A stretch of DNA of 40,477 bases from positions 1-40,477 of the forward strand of contig CAZTMX010000006.1 in NCBI GenBank assembly GCA_964614855.1, written 5' to 3'. The position numbers and the translations under genes were made by a program. Shown here in pieces: positions 1-8,552 of the stretch (positions within the stretch are counted from its first letter, which is position 1; every line of letters starts with the position of its first letter). Under the pieces are notes generated by a model. The model was not told the origin of the DNA. It ran no database searches and worked only from the letters and a program-made list of their open reading frames with translations. The DNA is from CAWJHE01 sp964614855 (GTDB lineage: Bacteria > Chloroflexota > Anaerolineae > Anaerolineales > UBA4823).

Positions 1-1148
1 TTGTTGCTGGTCACGCGGAAGACGCGTAAATCCGCCAGACGCAGCACGTAGATTTCGTTGTTGCCGTCACGGAAGGATGTAAATGCCAGCCATTCGCCGT
101 CGGGCGAGAAGCTGGGCGCCAGGTTATCACCGCCGTCGGTGAGCTGCTGCAAGCTACCGCCGTTCTCGGCCACGATATAGATCTCCCTGTCTCCCCGAGG
201 GCCGGCGTAAAACGCCAACCACTGACCGTCCGGCGACCAGGAGCTGCGCCCGCCAATTTCCATGGCTTCGCGCATCAATGGATAGGTTTTCTTACCGCTG
301 GCATCTGTGATCCACAGGGTGGTGACACCGCCGGCATTGGAGGCAAAGGCCACCCGCAGCGCATCCGGCGACCAGGTGGGGTCCAATTGCCCGCCGCCGT
401 TCTCCACCAGGGGACGGGCGTTGGAGCCGTCGGTTTTCATCACCCAGATCGACTGTGACCCGCCGCTTTCCAGCGTAAAGATAATGCGGTTGCCCTTGGG
501 GGAGATCTCCGGGGCGTAGCAATTGCCCAGGTTATTCGTCAGCTGGGTCAGGTTGTTCCCCTGTGTATCCATCAGGTAAATTTCGAAGTTGCCGTCCAGA
601 CGGGAGGAGAAAGCGATCACCTCGCCGTCCGGCGAAAGGGATGGGTAGTAGCTGGTGGCTTTTTCATCCGTCAGCTGGCGCGCACCGGAACCGTCCGCGT
701 TCATCAGGCAGATCTGGTCGTATTCGCCGTCAAAGCAGGTGTAGACGATCTTGCCGGGCAGCGGCAGGTCAAGCCTGGGCGCAGGGGCGGTATCGGTGGG
801 TCTCACAGCGGGTTGGGACGGTTCGCCGGCCTGAGTGGGCGGCAGGGTGGGGAAGAAAGGCAGCCCGGGTTGGGCAGCGGTATCTGCAGTTGGGGCTGGT
901 GCAAGGCCTTCCCCTGCGGTGGGCGCAGGCAGCAGACCACCTACCTGGGTCGCATTGGCTGCCGGCAGCGGCTGGGAGTACTGCGGTGTGCCAGCGATAT
1001 CCAGTAAGGCAGTCGGCGGCAAGCCTCGATTGATCATCCAGATAAGCAGAAATAGCGCCAGGATGCAAACTTCTAACAGCAGAGCGCCGGCGATAATTAC
1101 GATCCAGCGTTTACGCCAATCGTCATTCTCTTTGAAATAATTTGCCAT
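1..1148 (-). CDS. Membrane-anchored TolB-like beta-propeller protein (3' end beyond window)
   Basis: Read on the minus strand from ATG at 1148, the frame stays open to the left edge (about 382 residues visible), so the C-terminus is missing. Residues about 14-38 form one hydrophobic membrane segment after a short charged N-terminus. Residues about 45-125 are a low-complexity Pro/Ala/Thr linker. The rest consists of repeats of about 43 residues with the motifs 'SPDGEVIAF', 'SPDGQWLAF', 'SPDGEWLAF', 'NEIYV' and 'LMNADGSG', which are typical of TolB/WD40-like PD40 propeller blades. Such proteins usually sit outside the membrane and bind other proteins or glycans; no specific partner can be inferred. 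It starts 10 bases after the ferredoxin-like gene and is probably cotranscribed with it. The family call is confident; the function is unknown. Confidence 0.85.
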   Translation of the reverse strand, partial: MANYFKENDDWRKRWIVIIAGALLLEVCILALFLLIWMINRGLPPTALLDIAGTPQYSQPLPAANATQVGGLLPAPTAGEGLAPAPTADTAAQPGLPFFPTLPPTQAGEPSQPAVRPTDTAPAPRLDLPLPGKIVYTCFDGEYDQICLMNADGSGARQLTDEKATSYYPSLSPDGEVIAFSSRLDGNFEIYLMDTQGNNLTQLTNNLGNCYAPEISPKGNRIIFTLESGGSQSIWVMKTDGSNARPLVENGGGQLDPTWSPDALRVAFASNAGGVTTLWITDASGKKTYPLMREAMEIGGRSSWSPDGQWLAFYAGPRGDREIYIVAENGGSLQQLTDGGDNLAPSFSPDGEWLAFTSFRDGNNEIYVLRLADLRVFRVTSN

Positions 1149-1158
1149 ACAGTGGATT

Positions 1159-1399
1159 TTACCACTCGATCAGGATTTTATTCTTCGTTTCTGGGTCAAG
1201 GTAACCCGTGGGGCAGACGGAGATACACGCACCGCAGCGCCCGCAATCGGCGCTGCCGGACCAGGAGACGATGCGCAAATCGTAGCCCTTACCGGAAAAA
1301 CCCAGCGCGCCGCGCCCCGTTTTGGCGCACGCCCGCACACAAAGCCCACACAAGATGGAGCTCGTTTAGCAACGAAACGCGTTCGCCGGTGTTGTCCAT
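1159..1399 (-). pseudogene. Small two-cluster ferredoxin-like gene, probable single-base frameshift
   Basis: The minus-strand frame ending at 1159 encodes cysteine motifs 'CGLCVRAC' and 'CGRCGACISVCPTGYLD'. These resemble the paired [4Fe-4S] region of HoxU/NuoG-type proteins. Its frame has a stop (TAA) 15 bases upstream of the first possible start, a TTG at about 1353, which would leave the protein starting right at the first cluster. A different frame opens with ATG at 1399 and reads 'MDNTGERVSLLNELH'. Skipping one base near 1354 joins the two into a plausible protein of about 80 residues. Either the gene is broken or the assembly has an indel; a genuine TTG start cannot be excluded. It lies just upstream of the propeller gene and was probably cotranscribed with it. 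Confidence 0.5.
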
Positions 1400-1591
1400 G
1401 ACAGGTTGATTATAATGTAGTCTCCGTTGATACTATTCTGTAAAGGGAATAATTTACCCAAAAGTACCCAATAGATACCACAAAGTGGGTATGGAAATCC
1501 TTATTCCAAATATTGCCCTACCTGTGTTAAACTTAGCAAAATTTTTTAGTGCGTCGCGGGAAAATCATCGGTAAGGAATGCTGCAGGGTCC

Positions 1592-3691
1592 TTGGAACTG
1601 GTGTACACACTCATTTTCCAATCAGCAAAACTCGGCGATCTCCCCCATATACTGGAGGAATTGCAGCGCGCACGCAGCCTGCTTGATGAAAAAACACCGG
1701 TTGAGCGCGTTTACGGGTTGAGCGGCGGCGCGCTGGCTGCCCTGGCGTATGCCCTGGCACGCAGCGCACAGCTCCACCCGCGTACCTGGAGTGCAGCTGC
1801 CACCGCCATCGAAGATACATATGGATATCTCATGCACGCCCGCAGCCGGAACCTGCGCAGGCTCAATCTCAACCCCTGGTATGGGGTGCACAACCTGAAC
1901 CCGCTGAGACGCTGGTTGGAACAGCGCCTGCTGTATTACAGCCAGGCGGCGAGCCTGCAAAAGAGCGCTCCGCTCAAGGTTTCCGATATCCCATTTCCGC
2001 TCTACCTGTGCAGCATGGATCACGACGGCAGGTTCATACCGTTCGGTCCGCCGCAGGAAGAATTCCAATTTCAATACTTTACCACGCATATCGGTCCGCC
2101 CAAAGACGCGCCGCTTGTGGATGCGCTGATTGCAGCATTGAGCACCATGCTGTCAACAGAACCGGTGCTCATCCACGGCGACTGGCAGAGGGACTGTCGA
2201 CCGGCAATCGTCAACGCGGCAGCTATCGTGGCGGATATGCAGGATTGCGACCCGCGCACAATCCTGCGCAGCACACCCCACGCCCCCATCCGCCCGTGGA
2301 AGCAAAACTGGCTGACATCTTCGTTCATCATGCATTCGCAGAATGAGCGCAACCAGGTCTTGCTGGCAGAGGCTTACCTGGATTTGCGTGCCCGCCACCT
2401 GGATTTACAGCGCCAGGAAGCGGAGCTGCTGGCAGCGGCTGGCATTTCAGTTCAGGGGCGCCTTGAGTCACCCGTATCAGACCCAAATGTAAGCTATACG
2501 CAGTCATTTTCAACAGATCACATTAGCTATGCGCAATCCATATCGCCCCATTTTGAAAACTATACGCACCCAGCACAGCCGTCATCCCCAGTGCTGCGCC
2601 ACATCGACCTGCCGTACATCGGCAGCACTGAAGCCGCAACCAATATGCGCCAATCGGTGGAAAACAAAGCCGATTTGCTGGCAACCTTCCAAAAAATCCT
2701 GGATGGGCAGCTAGATGGTTATCCCTTTGACCAACCTGCCAACGTGATTTACGGCGCTGGCGGGTTTTCGGGCATCCTGGCAGGGTTAACCACCACGCAT
2801 GCTGTGGATAAGGGGTTTGCATCCGGCGGCGGCAAGATCCAGCAAATCTTCGGGGTTTCCGCCGGTGTGCTCAACGGCTTCTTTCACGCTGTAATGGAGG
2901 CTGCGCGCCAGAACCCTGAACTTTACCGCGCGCCAGCGCAGCACGCCCTACAAAACCTGGAAGATTTTATCTCCCAGATCACCATGAAGCACTTTGCCCG
3001 CATCAACACCCACCCTGCCAGGTTGTGGCAGGGGTTTGCCAACCTGGACCCGTTAGAAAAATTCCTGCATGAGAAGCTTGCTGCCTACACCGGCTCCGAC
3101 CACCCCGAAACGCTGACTTTTGATGACATCCAGCTCCCGCTGACAATCGCAGTCGCCCGCAGGGACGGCTTCACCGATTTCCTGGGAATGACCAACCTGG
3201 ACCGGCATTATATGTTTGCGCGGCAGGAATGGCATGTGCGCCCGGCGCCAGTGATCAAAGCCATCCTGGCTGGCTGGAGCATGAATACGTATATCCAACC
3301 CACTCGCCTGGGGGACCAAACCTATACCGACGGCGGCGGTACTTTCTACGATATCGGGTTGTTTGCCGCCTGTCTTGACCCGCAGCTCACCAACCTGATC
3401 AACATCCACCTGGATGAGCCGGAAGGGTACAGTTACAACTTCCCGCCCCGCCCGCACCTGCTGCGCATCCTGTTCGATACGCACAATTTTTCCTTTCCCG
3501 AAGAACGGCGGCGCATGCGCTTGATCAGCAATTTGCTGTATCAGCACGAAGCCTTGCGGCGCCGTTATGCTCGTTTGCTGCAAGCAGCACCGCCAGCTGC
3601 CGCCACCCGGTTGACCTTACCGCCCGATTTCCGCCGCACCTGGTGGGTGGATCCCCAGGCAGGTGCACCATCCAATGATGTGACAGCTTAA
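1592..3691 (+). CDS. Tandem patatin-like phospholipase domain protein
   Basis: A 699-residue protein with two patatin-like halves. The N-terminal half has a GxSxG nucleophile-elbow motif, 'YGLSGGALAA' (Ser44), but I see no clear glycine-rich oxyanion loop or Asp-Gly motif. The C-terminal half has all the expected elements: a glycine-rich loop 'GAGGFSG' near residue 390, 'FGVSAGVLNG' (Ser423) and a catalytic-type 'TDGGG' (Asp580). Patatins are serine lipases/acyl hydrolases using a Ser-Asp dyad. The likely reading is therefore one active C-terminal domain and a degenerate or regulatory N-terminal one. The interdomain linker (about 295-330) carries short repeats, 'SYTQSFS' and 'SYAQSIS'. The start used is TTG at 1592; GTG at 1601 is an alternative, and neither has a strong ribosome-binding site. 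There is no signal peptide. Confidence 0.8.
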   Translation: MELVYTLIFQSAKLGDLPHILEELQRARSLLDEKTPVERVYGLSGGALAALAYALARSAQLHPRTWSAAATAIEDTYGYLMHARSRNLRRLNLNPWYGVHNLNPLRRWLEQRLLYYSQAASLQKSAPLKVSDIPFPLYLCSMDHDGRFIPFGPPQEEFQFQYFTTHIGPPKDAPLVDALIAALSTMLSTEPVLIHGDWQRDCRPAIVNAAAIVADMQDCDPRTILRSTPHAPIRPWKQNWLTSSFIMHSQNERNQVLLAEAYLDLRARHLDLQRQEAELLAAAGISVQGRLESPVSDPNVSYTQSFSTDHISYAQSISPHFENYTHPAQPSSPVLRHIDLPYIGSTEAATNMRQSVENKADLLATFQKILDGQLDGYPFDQPANVIYGAGGFSGILAGLTTTHAVDKGFASGGGKIQQIFGVSAGVLNGFFHAVMEAARQNPELYRAPAQHALQNLEDFISQITMKHFARINTHPARLWQGFANLDPLEKFLHEKLAAYTGSDHPETLTFDDIQLPLTIAVARRDGFTDFLGMTNLDRHYMFARQEWHVRPAPVIKAILAGWSMNTYIQPTRLGDQTYTDGGGTFYDIGLFAACLDPQLTNLINIHLDEPEGYSYNFPPRPHLLRILFDTHNFSFPEERRRMRLISNLLYQHEALRRRYARLLQAAPPAAATRLTLPPDFRRTWWVDPQAGAPSNDVTA

Positions 3692-3721
3692 AACAGGCAA
3701 GCGGGCTATTTTGTGATGCAT

Positions 3722-3738
3722 CAGCCTGAACCAGGCTG
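3722..3738 (+). terminator. Short perfect stem-loop between patatin and transporter genes
   Basis: CAGCCTG and CAGGCTG form a 7-bp stem with a 3-base loop. It is followed by a mixed AT stretch rather than a clean T-run, and lies 13 bases before the AAGGAG ribosome-binding site of the next gene. A 10-bp palindrome, TGATGCATCA (3714-3723), abuts it. It could be a weak terminator or a translation-modulating hairpin. Confidence 0.35.
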
Positions 3739-3768
3739 GAACTTATTTCTTAAAGGAGAACTTATTCC

Positions 3769-5154
3769 ATGACTGTATCTTCTGAAAAACTCAGCCGCCT
3801 GACAAAACTCGCTTTTGGCGCAGGTGACCTGGGCCCGGCAATTGTCGCAGCCATCAACGGATTTTATCTCAATGCCTTTCTGTTAGATGTTGCCGGGCTC
3901 AGACCTGCCGCCGCGGGTACGATCTTCTTGCTGGCAAAGATTTGGGATGCGGTGAATGACCCATTTCTTGGCACGCTTTCTGACCGCACAAAAACCCGCT
4001 GGGGCAGACGCCGCCCCTGGCTACTCTTTGCAGCCATCCCCTTTGGTTTGGCGTTCTTCCTGCAGTGGCTGGTGCCGCCCATGGGCGATACTGGCAAGTT
4101 CTTTTATTACCTGGTGGTGGCGATCTTGCTGGATACTGCCTATACGGCAATCAACGTACCGTATGCAGCGCTGACGCCCGAACTTACCCACGATTACGAT
4201 GAGCGAACCAGCCTGTCATCTTACCGCTTTAGCTTCTCCATCCTGGGCGGCGTTCTGGCGGCGTTTTTCCACAGCATGATCGTAGGCATGTTTGAAAGTC
4301 CCATCCAGGGGTATGCTGTCAGCGCAGCAGTGTGGGCTTTCTTTATTACCGTGCCAAATTTCATCACCTTTGCCTTCACGCGCGAAACGCACTACCTGGA
4401 AGACCGTCCCAAGGGACCAGGTTTTTACGAAGGGCTGAAAATCGCCTTCAAAAACAAGGCGTTTGTTTATGTCACGGTGATCTACCTGCTCTCGTGGTTA
4501 TCCATCCAGTTTGTGCAAAACAACCTGCTTTTATATGTGAAGTACTGGATCGGCGCAGAAAGCCAGTTCGGCTTTTTGATCCTGGGGATCCAGTTTTCAG
4601 CCTTCATCTTTCTTTTGATCTGGGCACGTATCAGCGAAAAGACCGGCAAACAATTTGTCTATTACCTGGGTATGGGCATCTGGGTGCTTGTCGCTATCGC
4701 CCTCTTCCTGGTCCAACCGGGTCAATTTGCCCTGCTGATGTTTATTGCCATCATCGCCGGGGCTGGGGTGAGCATCGGGTACCTTATCCCATGGAGTATG
4801 CTGCCGGATGTGATCGAGCAGGATGAATTGGAAACCGGGCAGCGGCGCGAGGGATTGTTCTATGGTTTCTTTGTGTTTTTGCAAAAGCTGGGTCTCTCGC
4901 TGGGGCTGGCAATTTCCAATTACGCGCTTGAGCTGACGGGCTATATCAACCAGGTAGCCGGTCAACCACAACCTGTCCAACCCGATTCGGCGCTGATGGC
5001 GCTGCGTGTCTTTGTCAGCTTTGTGCCGGCGGTGATCCTGCTGGCAAGCATCCAGGTGGTGCGCAGCTACCCGATCACCCGCGAGCGCCACCATGCCATG
5101 CGCCAGGAGCTGGAGCGGCGCAGGTTGGCACAGGCTGCTCCACCGGCTGATTAG
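3769..5154 (+). CDS. GPH-family (MFS) sugar:cation symporter
   Basis: A 461-residue, strongly hydrophobic protein with about 12 membrane segments. Features of the glycoside-pentoside-hexuronide symporter group are visible: 'AKIWDAVNDPFLGTLSDRTKTRWGRRRPWLL' spans the conserved cytoplasmic loop between helices 2 and 3, 'NVPYAALTPELTHDYDERTSL' follows helix 4, and 'PWSMLPDVIEQDELETGQRREGLFYG' lies in the second half. Members import sugars with Na+ or H+, but substrate and cation cannot be read from sequence. ATG at 3769 is preceded by an excellent AAAGGAG. It appears to be a single gene between a patatin and a DNA polymerase gene, with no sugar catabolic gene beside it to hint at the substrate. 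Confidence 0.9.
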   Translation: MTVSSEKLSRLTKLAFGAGDLGPAIVAAINGFYLNAFLLDVAGLRPAAAGTIFLLAKIWDAVNDPFLGTLSDRTKTRWGRRRPWLLFAAIPFGLAFFLQWLVPPMGDTGKFFYYLVVAILLDTAYTAINVPYAALTPELTHDYDERTSLSSYRFSFSILGGVLAAFFHSMIVGMFESPIQGYAVSAAVWAFFITVPNFITFAFTRETHYLEDRPKGPGFYEGLKIAFKNKAFVYVTVIYLLSWLSIQFVQNNLLLYVKYWIGAESQFGFLILGIQFSAFIFLLIWARISEKTGKQFVYYLGMGIWVLVAIALFLVQPGQFALLMFIAIIAGAGVSIGYLIPWSMLPDVIEQDELETGQRREGLFYGFFVFLQKLGLSLGLAISNYALELTGYINQVAGQPQPVQPDSALMALRVFVSFVPAVILLASIQVVRSYPITRERHHAMRQELERRRLAQAAPPAD

Positions 5155-5224
5155 TGGATCAATACAGCGTTGTGCGGCGCATTACGCTTACCCTCGTCGA
5201 TTATAAGCGCTGCGTGCCAGGTAG

Positions 5225-6433
5225 ATGATGGTTAGAAAAATTCTGCACCTGGACCTGGATGCCTTCTTCTGCGCAGTGGAGGAGCAATTGGATGCCTCCC
5301 TGCGCGGCAAGGCCTTTGCCGTCGGCGGGAGACCCGACCAACGCGGGGTGATCGCTTCCTGTTCTTACCCGGCGCGCAAATTTGGCGTGCACTCCGCCAT
5401 GCCCAGCGGGCAGGCGCTGCGACTGTGCCCGGAGCTGATCCTGGTGCGGCACCGCCACCACGTCTACAGCCAGGTAAGCGAAAAAGTGATGCAGCGCTTG
5501 TACGACCTCACCCCGCTGGTCGAGCAAATCTCGATCGATGAAGCATTTATCGATGCCAGCGATCTGCCCGAAAGCGCATCCGAAATCGCCAGCCGCCTGC
5601 AGGCGCGCATCCGCGACGAGCTGGACCTGCCCTGTTCCATCGGCGCAGCCAGCAACAAGCTGGTGGCGAAGATCGCCAATGACGTGGGCAAGGCTGCCGC
5701 GCGCGGGCTGGGAAAGCCTCCCAGTGCCATCACCGTGGTGCCGCCCGGGCAGGAGGCCGCATTTCTGGCGCCTTTACCCGTGGATGCCTTGTGGGGGATC
5801 GGTCCAAAAACCGCCCAAAAGCTGCAGGCGATGGGTATCCAGACCATAGGCGACCTGGCGCAAAAGCCGCCGGCCGAGCTGGCTGCTGCCTTTGGCAAGT
5901 TGGGACAGGAATTTTCGCTGCACGCCCGCGGCATTGATGAACGCCCGCTCATCACCTTCCACGAGCCAAAATCAGTCAGCCGCGAGACGACTTTCGTGCG
6001 TGATGTGGCACAGCGTGAGCAGCTCGTTCAAACATTGAAAGAGCTAAGTGAAAGCGTCAGCCACAATCTCAAGCGTGAGGCGCGTTTTGGCGCCACGGTG
6101 AAGATCAAGTTACGCTGGTCGGATTTCACCACCCTGACGCGCCAGGCTACCCTGTCTCAACCCACCGCTGATGCGGAAATCATCTACCATTCAGCGCTGG
6201 CTTTATTCGATGCCGCATGGAAAAAGAACCAGCCTGTACGCCTGATCGGGGTGGGGGTGAGCAACCTTTGCCCACAAGTGCAGCAACTCAGCTTATTTGA
6301 CCCCATGCAAAAACACCTGACGCCCGAGCAAGAACAAAAGCTGCAGACAGCCATCAGCGATTTGCGCAAGCGTTTTGGCGATCACATCCTGCAGCAAGGA
6401 GATGTTTTCAAAGAGCCCCCCAAAAAGGCCTGA
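5225..6433 (+). CDS. dinB: DNA polymerase IV (Y-family translesion polymerase)
   Basis: A complete 402-residue Y-family polymerase. The palm motif 'HLDLDAFFCAVE' near the N-terminus and 'SIDEAFID' around residue 102 supply the metal-binding acidic residues. 'YPARKFGVHSAMP' is the fingers region, 'LPVDALWGIGPKTAQKLQAMGI' the helix-hairpin-helix thumb, and the C-terminal third the little finger domain. 'QQLSLFD' near residue 350 matches the beta-clamp-binding consensus QL(S/D)LF, although it sits about 45 residues before the C-terminus. Pol IV copies past lesions and contributes to mutagenesis. Two adjacent ATG codons (5225 and 5228) are both possible starts. No clear SOS operator is visible in the short upstream gap. 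Confidence 0.95.
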   Translation: MMVRKILHLDLDAFFCAVEEQLDASLRGKAFAVGGRPDQRGVIASCSYPARKFGVHSAMPSGQALRLCPELILVRHRHHVYSQVSEKVMQRLYDLTPLVEQISIDEAFIDASDLPESASEIASRLQARIRDELDLPCSIGAASNKLVAKIANDVGKAAARGLGKPPSAITVVPPGQEAAFLAPLPVDALWGIGPKTAQKLQAMGIQTIGDLAQKPPAELAAAFGKLGQEFSLHARGIDERPLITFHEPKSVSRETTFVRDVAQREQLVQTLKELSESVSHNLKREARFGATVKIKLRWSDFTTLTRQATLSQPTADAEIIYHSALALFDAAWKKNQPVRLIGVGVSNLCPQVQQLSLFDPMQKHLTPEQEQKLQTAISDLRKRFGDHILQQGDVFKEPPKKA

Positions 6434-6522
6434 TAAGCCGCAAAAGATGGACATATAAGGTAAAATAGTGCGTTACTTCATCCCAGCATGATAAAAAAAC
6501 AAAAGAAAGAGGAATTCACTGG

Positions 6523-7608
6523 ATGACCCCAGAAAGACCCGACCTGACCGGCTTGCCTGAAATCGTAAGGAGTTATATCCTCAGCCTGGAAGCCGAGTTG
6601 GATAAATTGCGCACAAAGAAATCCCAACCGCCTGCAGCTCGCAGCCGCGCCGTCCCAGAAGAAGAGGACGATCTGCCATTGCCGGAAGAGCTGGATGAAC
6701 CAGCGGAACCCGAAACAACCATCCAGGTGATCACCGTCTCCGCCAGCGGGCTGGCAAAACGCACTCCCCGTCACCTGTATACCCGCCAGCGCCGGGGCGG
6801 TATGGGCGTCTTCGATCTGGAGATCGGACAGGAGGATGCACCTGCTATCCTGGCAATCGCCGACATCAGCCAGCATTTGCTGCTGTTCACAAACTTCGGG
6901 CGCGCTTTTCGTTTACCCGTTAGCGCCATCCAACAAACAGGCGTGCGGGCAAAGGGCGAAACTATCGTAAAGAAATTCAATCTTGCCGAAGACGAAAAAC
7001 TGGTTTGCCTGCTGACCGACCAGGCGCAGGGTTACGTGGCATTAGCCGGGCATAACGGCATGGTGCGCCTGCTGCGACACCATATATTCGGCGAGCACAT
7101 GAAACCCGGTACCCCCCTTTTAGATCTTAAGCAGTTCGGCCAGTTGGCCTCCGCCTGCCGTACCACAGGCGACGGAGAGCTTTTGATCGTCACCCGGCAG
7201 GGCAAAGCCATCCGTTTTAGCGAAAAAGCTATTCCACCCCAGGGAGGGCTGGGCATCCGGCTTGCCGGTGATGACCAGGTGGCGAGGATCTTACCCGTCG
7301 GGGATCACAGCGGCGCCTTCCTGCTCAGCGCCGATGGAAAAGGCACCGTACGCCTGATGGACGGCTTTGCAGCCAACAAATCGCCGGGCGCCAGCGGGAA
7401 AATTGCTATCCACACTGACAGCCTGGTCAGCGCGCTGTGTGTGGACGACCAGGAAGATATCTTCATCATCTCTCGTCTGAGCAAGATGATCCGGTTCCGC
7501 GTCCAGGATGTACCCCAAAAAGACGGCACGGTCCAGGGCGTAATCTGTATGTCCTTGCGCGGCGATGCCCCCGTGGCTGCAGCCGTCAGCCCAGGAGATT
7601 TGTTATGA
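6523..7608 (+). CDS. Free-standing DNA gyrase A C-terminal-domain-like beta-pinwheel protein
   Basis: A 361-residue protein with no topoisomerase catalytic region. Residues about 1-65 are an acidic, helical N-terminus ('ETTIQVITV' begins the folded part). The rest carries repeated gyrase/ParC C-terminal blades: 'LLFTNFGRAFRLPVSAI', 'YVALAGHNGMVRLL', 'LLIVTRQGKAIRFSEKAI', 'DGKGTVRLMDGF' and 'IFIISRLSKMIRFRVQDV'. A GyrA-box-like heptapeptide, 'QRRGGMG', is at residues 89-95. In GyrA this domain wraps DNA; a detached copy might bind DNA or be an accessory to gyrase, which is inference. Its TGA overlaps the ATG of the lipid kinase by four bases, so the two are translationally coupled. Confidence 0.85.
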   Translation: MTPERPDLTGLPEIVRSYILSLEAELDKLRTKKSQPPAARSRAVPEEEDDLPLPEELDEPAEPETTIQVITVSASGLAKRTPRHLYTRQRRGGMGVFDLEIGQEDAPAILAIADISQHLLLFTNFGRAFRLPVSAIQQTGVRAKGETIVKKFNLAEDEKLVCLLTDQAQGYVALAGHNGMVRLLRHHIFGEHMKPGTPLLDLKQFGQLASACRTTGDGELLIVTRQGKAIRFSEKAIPPQGGLGIRLAGDDQVARILPVGDHSGAFLLSADGKGTVRLMDGFAANKSPGASGKIAIHTDSLVSALCVDDQEDIFIISRLSKMIRFRVQDVPQKDGTVQGVICMSLRGDAPVAAAVSPGDLL

Positions 7609-8552
7609 CCACTTATTTTGTAATTGTCAATCCGACATCGGGACGCGGGGCAGGAAAAGCCATAATCCCTGCGCTGCGCGAATTGCTCGACGCCCACGGA
7701 CTGCAGTACCAACTGGTTGAAACCGAACGCCCCTGGCATGCGGCCGAGCTGGCGCGCCAAGCGGCCGCCCAAGGGGTTGACGTGGTGGTGGCTGTGGGCG
7801 GCGACGGCACATCCAATGAGGTCATCAACGGGTTGATGCTGGCCAGGCAAGCCGGTGAAGGTCAGGGCGCCCTGGGGGTGATCAGCGTGGGGCGCGGCAA
7901 TGACTTTGCATTTGGCGCCGGTATTCCGGCAGAGATGAAGGACGCTGTACAGGCGCTGGCTGCTGACCAGCGCGCCTGGATGGATATCGGCAAAGTCAGC
8001 GGCGGAGACTACCCCGATGGTCGATTTTTTGGCAACGGGGTGGGGATCGGTTTTGACGCTGTTGTCGGGTTCGAAGCGTTGAAGATGAAGCGCCTTCATG
8101 GCTTTGCATCCTATATGGTGGCAGCCTTGAAGACCATTTTCCTCTATTACACACCACCCAGGGTGAAGGTCACATACGATGGCCAATCCTTGGAGACCCA
8201 CACGCTCATGGTTTCGATCATGAACGGGCGCAGGATGGGTGGGGGCTTTCACATGGCCCCGGAAGCCGCCATGGATGACAGCCTGTTTGATATCTGCCTG
8301 GCTGAAAAGGTCAGCCGACCGAGAATTTTCGCCCTGATCCCGCGCTTTATGCAGGGCAGCCAGGCCAGCCATCCAGCGATTAAGACCATGCGTACACAGA
8401 GTATCACCGTCCAGGCCCTGCAGGGCTCGCTGCCTGCTCACGGCGACGGCGAAACGATCTGCCTGGCCGGGGACAACCTCTTTATGGAAATCCTGCCCCA
8501 GCAGATTGAAATCGTGACCCCCGGTCTTCCGGGCTCAAAGGTGCATGCATGA
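7605..8552 (+). CDS. Diacylglycerol kinase / YegS-like lipid kinase
   Basis: A 315-residue lipid kinase of the DAGK catalytic family. 'IVNPTSGRGAG' opens the protein and 'VGGDGTSNEVING' near residue 66 is the nucleotide-binding motif of the family. 'SVGRGNDFAFGAGIP' and 'NGVGIGFDAVV' follow as expected. It probably phosphorylates diacylglycerol or another membrane lipid at the cytoplasmic face. The start chosen is ATG at 7605, which overlaps the previous stop as ATGA; the reading frame extends further upstream but only inside the gyrase-like gene. Its own stop overlaps the acyltransferase start in the same way, so the trio forms one operon. A lipid kinase beside an acyltransferase is a sensible phospholipid-metabolism pairing. 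Confidence 0.9.
   Translation: MTTYFVIVNPTSGRGAGKAIIPALRELLDAHGLQYQLVETERPWHAAELARQAAAQGVDVVVAVGGDGTSNEVINGLMLARQAGEGQGALGVISVGRGNDFAFGAGIPAEMKDAVQALAADQRAWMDIGKVSGGDYPDGRFFGNGVGIGFDAVVGFEALKMKRLHGFASYMVAALKTIFLYYTPPRVKVTYDGQSLETHTLMVSIMNGRRMGGGFHMAPEAAMDDSLFDICLAEKVSRPRIFALIPRFMQGSQASHPAIKTMRTQSITVQALQGSLPAHGDGETICLAGDNLFMEILPQQIEIVTPGLPGSKVHA

Noticed and set aside
1450..1495. Repeated TACCC and an inverted GGGTA between the divergent ferredoxin and patatin genes
   Set aside because: Short and imperfect; it could be an operator but there is no clear promoter to tie it to.
7305..8441. Minus-strand open frame of 378 codons opposite the lipid kinase
   Set aside because: No recognisable domain, and it overlaps two well-supported plus-strand genes across their full lengths.
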